64,000 bases of DNA from Chitinophaga pendula (lineage in GTDB: Bacteria > Bacteroidota > Bacteroidia > Chitinophagales > Chitinophagaceae): NCBI RefSeq assembly GCF_020386615.1, contig NZ_CP077769.1:1240001-1304000 (forward strand), written 5' to 3'. Positions within the stretch are counted from its first letter, which is position 1, and every line of letters starts with the position of its first letter. This document shows positions 61,166-64,000 of this stretch, piece after piece. Both the position numbers and the translations under genes were made by a program. The notes under the pieces are model-generated. The model was given only the letters and a program-made list of their open reading frames with translations, was not told the origin of the DNA and searched no databases.

Positions 61166-62440
61166 ATGAAAAATTTCATTTGGCTTTACCTGTTATTGCT
61201 GGCCTGGCAGGTGCATGGGCAGGACAGCGCGGTTTTGTCGCTGGCGGAGGTGCAGCAGCGGGCGCGTGAGCATTATCCGTTGTTGCCGCAAAAGCAGGTC
61301 TGGGAGCAGATATTGCGGCTACAGTTACAGCATACTAACAGTGCCTATCGTCCGCAGGCGGAGTTGAACGGGCAGGCTACTTACCAGTCGGAGGTGACAC
61401 AGGTGCCTATCCAGGTACCCGGTATCAACATTCCGGCTATTGCCAAGGACCAGTATAAGGCGACGATCGACATCCGGCAATTGTTGTACGACGGCGGGAT
61501 GGCCCGTGATCAGCGGGCATTGCAGACGGTACAGCAGCAAGCGGAGCAGCAGCAAGTGGAAGTGGAGTTGTACAAGGTAAAGCAGCAGGTAACGCAATCG
61601 TATTTCAATGCATTGCTGGCGGAGGCTTATATCAGTACGGCGTTGTCGGCACAGGAAGATATCCGGCAGCGGATTGAAAAGCTGGAGGCAGGGGTGCAGA
61701 ACGGTACGGTGTTGCCTTCCAATGTAGACCTGTTGAAGGCGGAGCAGCTGAAGGCCCGGCAGCAGGAGATCAGTGCCCGGGCTTCCCGGCAGGCGGCGCT
61801 GGACATTATGGGGTTGCTGACGGACCAAGCGTTGGCGGGAGCGGTGAAACTGGTGATGCCGGCGTCAGTGTCCACACTGGAGAAAAAGGGTATGGAAGTG
61901 ATCCAACGGCCTGAGCTGCAACTGTACCAGCTGCGGGCGGGGATACTGGACCGGCAGCTGCAACTGAGTACGAACAAGCAGCGGCCCCGTATCAGCGCAT
62001 TTGTACAAGGAGGTTATGGACGGCCGGGATTGAATATGCTGGAGAACCAGTTCCGCGGGTATTATATGGGCGGTGTCCGGTTGAACTGGACGTTGTGGAA
62101 CTGGCATTATGACCGGACGGAGCGGCAGATATTACGTTTACAGCAACAGAACATTTGGCACCAGGAAGAGACTTTTACGCTGAACACCCGCCTGCAGCTG
62201 ACGCAGCAGGCGGCTGAGATCGGACAGTTGCAGGAGACGCTGGTGATGGACAAAGACATCATTGCCCTGCGCAGCCGGGTGAAAATGGCGGCAGCGGCGC
62301 AGCTGGACAACGGCGTGATCACCGTACATGACTATCTCACCGACCTGAATGCGGAGATACAGGCGGGCATCACACAGCGTACACACGAGATACAGCTGGC
62401 GCTGGCACATATCAACTATCAACTTACCAAAGGCAATTAA
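61166..62440 (+). CDS. TolC family outer membrane efflux protein
   Basis: A 424-residue outer-membrane factor with a signal peptide (MKNFIWLYLLLLAWQVHGQD). Two long heptad-rich coiled-coil repeats follow: around 130-220 (QTVQQQAEQQQVEVELYKVK; YISTALSAQEDIRQRIEKLE) and around 310-400 (LQLTQQAAEIGQLQETLVMD). Short beta segments lie between. These form the trimeric tunnel across the outer membrane and periplasm. It is the first gene of the operon, directly behind a TetR operator, and 3 bp precede the adaptor gene. Family assignment is firm although TolC proteins are poorly conserved. Confidence 0.9.
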   Translation: MKNFIWLYLLLLAWQVHGQDSAVLSLAEVQQRAREHYPLLPQKQVWEQILRLQLQHTNSAYRPQAELNGQATYQSEVTQVPIQVPGINIPAIAKDQYKATIDIRQLLYDGGMARDQRALQTVQQQAEQQQVEVELYKVKQQVTQSYFNALLAEAYISTALSAQEDIRQRIEKLEAGVQNGTVLPSNVDLLKAEQLKARQQEISARASRQAALDIMGLLTDQALAGAVKLVMPASVSTLEKKGMEVIQRPELQLYQLRAGILDRQLQLSTNKQRPRISAFVQGGYGRPGLNMLENQFRGYYMGGVRLNWTLWNWHYDRTERQILRLQQQNIWHQEETFTLNTRLQLTQQAAEIGQLQETLVMDKDIIALRSRVKMAAAAQLDNGVITVHDYLTDLNAEIQAGITQRTHEIQLALAHINYQLTKGN

Positions 62441-62443
62441 TGT

Positions 62444-63373
62444 ATGACAATGTATACTAACAAGCACAAGCCGGTAATACTAACGGCAACGGGCCTATTG
62501 ATAGGTCTATTATTCAGTGCCTGTAATAATAACGGCGCTCACGCAGACGCCTATGGCAACTTCGAAGCAGTGGAGGTGATCGTAGGAGCGGAGGGCACGG
62601 GCAAGCTGAAGCAGTTTGCTGTAGAGGAAGGCAAGCAGCTGGCTGCCGGCGAAGAGGTAGGTCGGATTGATGCTACACAGCTGTCGCTGAAAAAGGAACA
62701 GTTGCGTGCTAACATACAGGCAGTACTCAGTAAACGTCCGGATGCGGAGCCACAGCTGCAGGTGATCCGGGAGCAGATTGTGACGCAGCGGCGGGAGCAG
62801 CAGCGTATCAGCAACCTGGTGAAGCTGAGTGCGGCGACGACCAAACAGCTGGATGATATCAACGCGCAGATCGTATTGCTGGAGAAACAGTATGCCTCTT
62901 TGCAGTCTCAGCTGCGTACACAGCTGATGGGATTGAGTGCGGAGACACATCCTTTGCAGGCGCAGATCGCCCAGCTGGATGATCAGCTGCAACAGTCGCG
63001 GGTGGTGAATCCGGTGAATGGTACGGTACTGACCCGGTATGCGGAGCAGGGGGAGATCGTGAGTTACGGGAAGGCGCTGTACAAGATTGCCGACTTGTCG
63101 TCGCTATTGCTGCGGGCCTACATAGGAGAAGAGCAGTTGGGCAGTGTGAAGATCGGGCAAACGGTGACGGTACGGACCGATCTGCCGGAAGGTAAATACA
63201 AGGAGTGGCCCGGTACGGTTACCTGGATATCTGCGGAAGCGGAGTTTACCCCGAAGGTGATACAGACGAAAGAGGAGCGTACCAACCTGGTATATGCGAT
63301 GAAGGTAAAAGTAAAAAACGACGGCAGCCTGAAACTAGGTATGCCCGGCGAAGTGATACTGCAAAAAAAGTAG
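62444..63373 (+). CDS. HlyD/MFP-type periplasmic adaptor lipoprotein
   Basis: A 309-residue adaptor. It starts MTMYTNKHKPVILTATGLLI with the lipobox GLLFSACNNN. The barrel-sandwich (biotinyl-lipoyl-like) domain is split around a coiled-coil hairpin: VGAEGTGKLKQFAVEEGKQL before and VNPVNGTVLTRYAEQGEIVS after it. A beta-barrel domain closes the protein (AYIGEEQLGSVKIGQTVTVR; KLGMPGEVILQKK). It links the inner-membrane ABC pump encoded next to the TolC channel. The following ATPase starts 3 bp after its stop. Confidence 0.92.
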   Translation: MTMYTNKHKPVILTATGLLIGLLFSACNNNGAHADAYGNFEAVEVIVGAEGTGKLKQFAVEEGKQLAAGEEVGRIDATQLSLKKEQLRANIQAVLSKRPDAEPQLQVIREQIVTQRREQQRISNLVKLSAATTKQLDDINAQIVLLEKQYASLQSQLRTQLMGLSAETHPLQAQIAQLDDQLQQSRVVNPVNGTVLTRYAEQGEIVSYGKALYKIADLSSLLLRAYIGEEQLGSVKIGQTVTVRTDLPEGKYKEWPGTVTWISAEAEFTPKVIQTKEERTNLVYAMKVKVKNDGSLKLGMPGEVILQKK

Positions 63374-63376
63374 CTT

Positions 63377-64000
63377 ATGGCATCACCGATCATAGTGCAA
63401 GGCATACATAAAACTTTCGGAGCGGTGAAGGCGCTGCATGATATTTCTTTCGAGGTGGGCAGCGGTGAACTGTTCGGATTGATAGGCCCTGACGGGGCTG
63501 GTAAATCTACGCTGTTCCGTATTCTCACCACCCTATTAATAGCCGATGAAGGAAAGGCCCAGGTAGCGGGATATGAGGTGGTGAAGGATTATAAGGCGAT
63601 CCGGCGGCAGGTGGGGTATATGCCCGGTCGTTTCTCGTTGTACCAGGATCTGACGGTAGAAGAAAACCTGCAGTTCTTTGCCGCTATCTTCAACACCTCC
63701 ATAGCGGAGAACTATGCGCTGGTACGTGACATTTATGAGCAGATCGCGCCCTTTAAGGACCGGCCTGCGGGGAAATTGTCCGGTGGTATGAAACAGAAGC
63801 TGGCTTTGTGTTGTGCGCTGATACATAAACCTGCGGTATTATTCCTGGATGAGCCTACGACAGGTGTAGACCCGGTATCGCGTAAAGAGTTCTGGGAAAT
63901 GTTGCAGCGGCTGAAAGAGAAAGGTATCCCCATGCTGGTGTCTACTCCCTATATGGATGAGGCGGTGCTGTGTGACCGGATTGCCTTGATGCAGAAAGGC
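63377..64000 (+). CDS. ABC transporter ATP-binding protein (partial, right edge)
   Basis: The first 208 residues of an ATPase of the multidrug/ABC-2 type, cut by the window end with the frame still open. Walker A is seen as GPDGAGKST (with D instead of the usual N), Q-loop in VGYMPGRFSLYQDLTVEENL, signature LSGGMKQKLALCCAL, Walker B VLFLDEPTTGVDP and switch His replaced in LVSTPYMDEAVLCDRI, where many relatives also have Tyr or Ser. It should pair with ABC-2 permeases encoded to the right, together with the TolC and HlyD proteins. Cytoplasmic; it powers drug or metabolite export. Confidence 0.93.
   Translation, partial: MASPIIVQGIHKTFGAVKALHDISFEVGSGELFGLIGPDGAGKSTLFRILTTLLIADEGKAQVAGYEVVKDYKAIRRQVGYMPGRFSLYQDLTVEENLQFFAAIFNTSIAENYALVRDIYEQIAPFKDRPAGKLSGGMKQKLALCCALIHKPAVLFLDEPTTGVDPVSRKEFWEMLQRLKEKGIPMLVSTPYMDEAVLCDRIALMQKG

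Overview
The window looks like a chromosomal segment of a Bacteroidota soil or rhizosphere bacterium, most probably Chitinophagaceae (Chitinophaga-like; inference). The evidence is two SusC/SusD outer-membrane uptake pairs, a TonB receptor, a FecR/ECF sigma pair, a secreted protease with a type IX secretion tail, lipoprotein signals ending in Cys, and several promoters of the Bacteroidetes type (TTG, about 19 nt, TAnnTTTG). No tRNA, rRNA, CRISPR, transposase or phage gene was seen, and no gene in the interior of the window is obviously broken.

Layout. 1-4.1 kb: cell-surface glycan genes (two GT9, one GT2, a carbamoyltransferase). 4.5-9.5 kb: KGG stress protein, MFS transporter, zinc alcohol dehydrogenase with a DUF4142 lipoprotein, small unknowns. 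9.6-16.5 kb: a secreted beta-helix/PDZ protein, an SDR, and a large M43 metalloprotease with two tandem repeats. 17-20.7 kb: SDR plus AraC regulator, then Fe/Mn superoxide dismutase, DUF2480 and FMN-reductase genes. 20.7-24.4 kb: an iron-uptake operon on the minus strand (small Cys protein, TonB siderophore receptor, PepSY membrane protein). 25-31.9 kb: SusC, SusD, HExxH lipoprotein and DUF4302 lipoprotein operon. 31.9-41.4 kb: histidine phosphatase, hybrid sensor kinase, LytTR-type and NarL-type two-component pairs, envelope proteins, and a tiny double-glycine Cys-rich peptide gene. 41.5-44.6 kb: MocR regulator divergent from cupin and DHDPS-like genes. 44.7-53.6 kb: ECF sigma factor, AhpD-like gene, AraC, FecR, SusC, SusD. 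53.7-60 kb: antiporter, ArsR-like regulator, SDR, dihaem cytochrome c, FtsX permease. 60.2-64 kb: TetR regulator controlling a TolC / HlyD / ABC efflux operon that runs off the right edge.

The most unusual signal is non-coding. Two intergenic arrays (44720-44878 and 60952-61066) consist of TATA cores repeated every 11 bp, reversing orientation at an identical central break (10 then 13 bp), so each is a large phased inverted repeat. A three-unit fragment with the same 11-bp phase lies at 47111-47136. All three follow plus-strand genes.

The regulatory DNA is also readable. Direct repeats with exact 21-bp spacing occur at three places, next to or near AraC or SDR genes. A 17-bp motif occurs three times around the ArsR-like/SDR pair. 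A shared operator of about 29 bp precedes both tetR and the TolC operon. These give specific regulator-target predictions.
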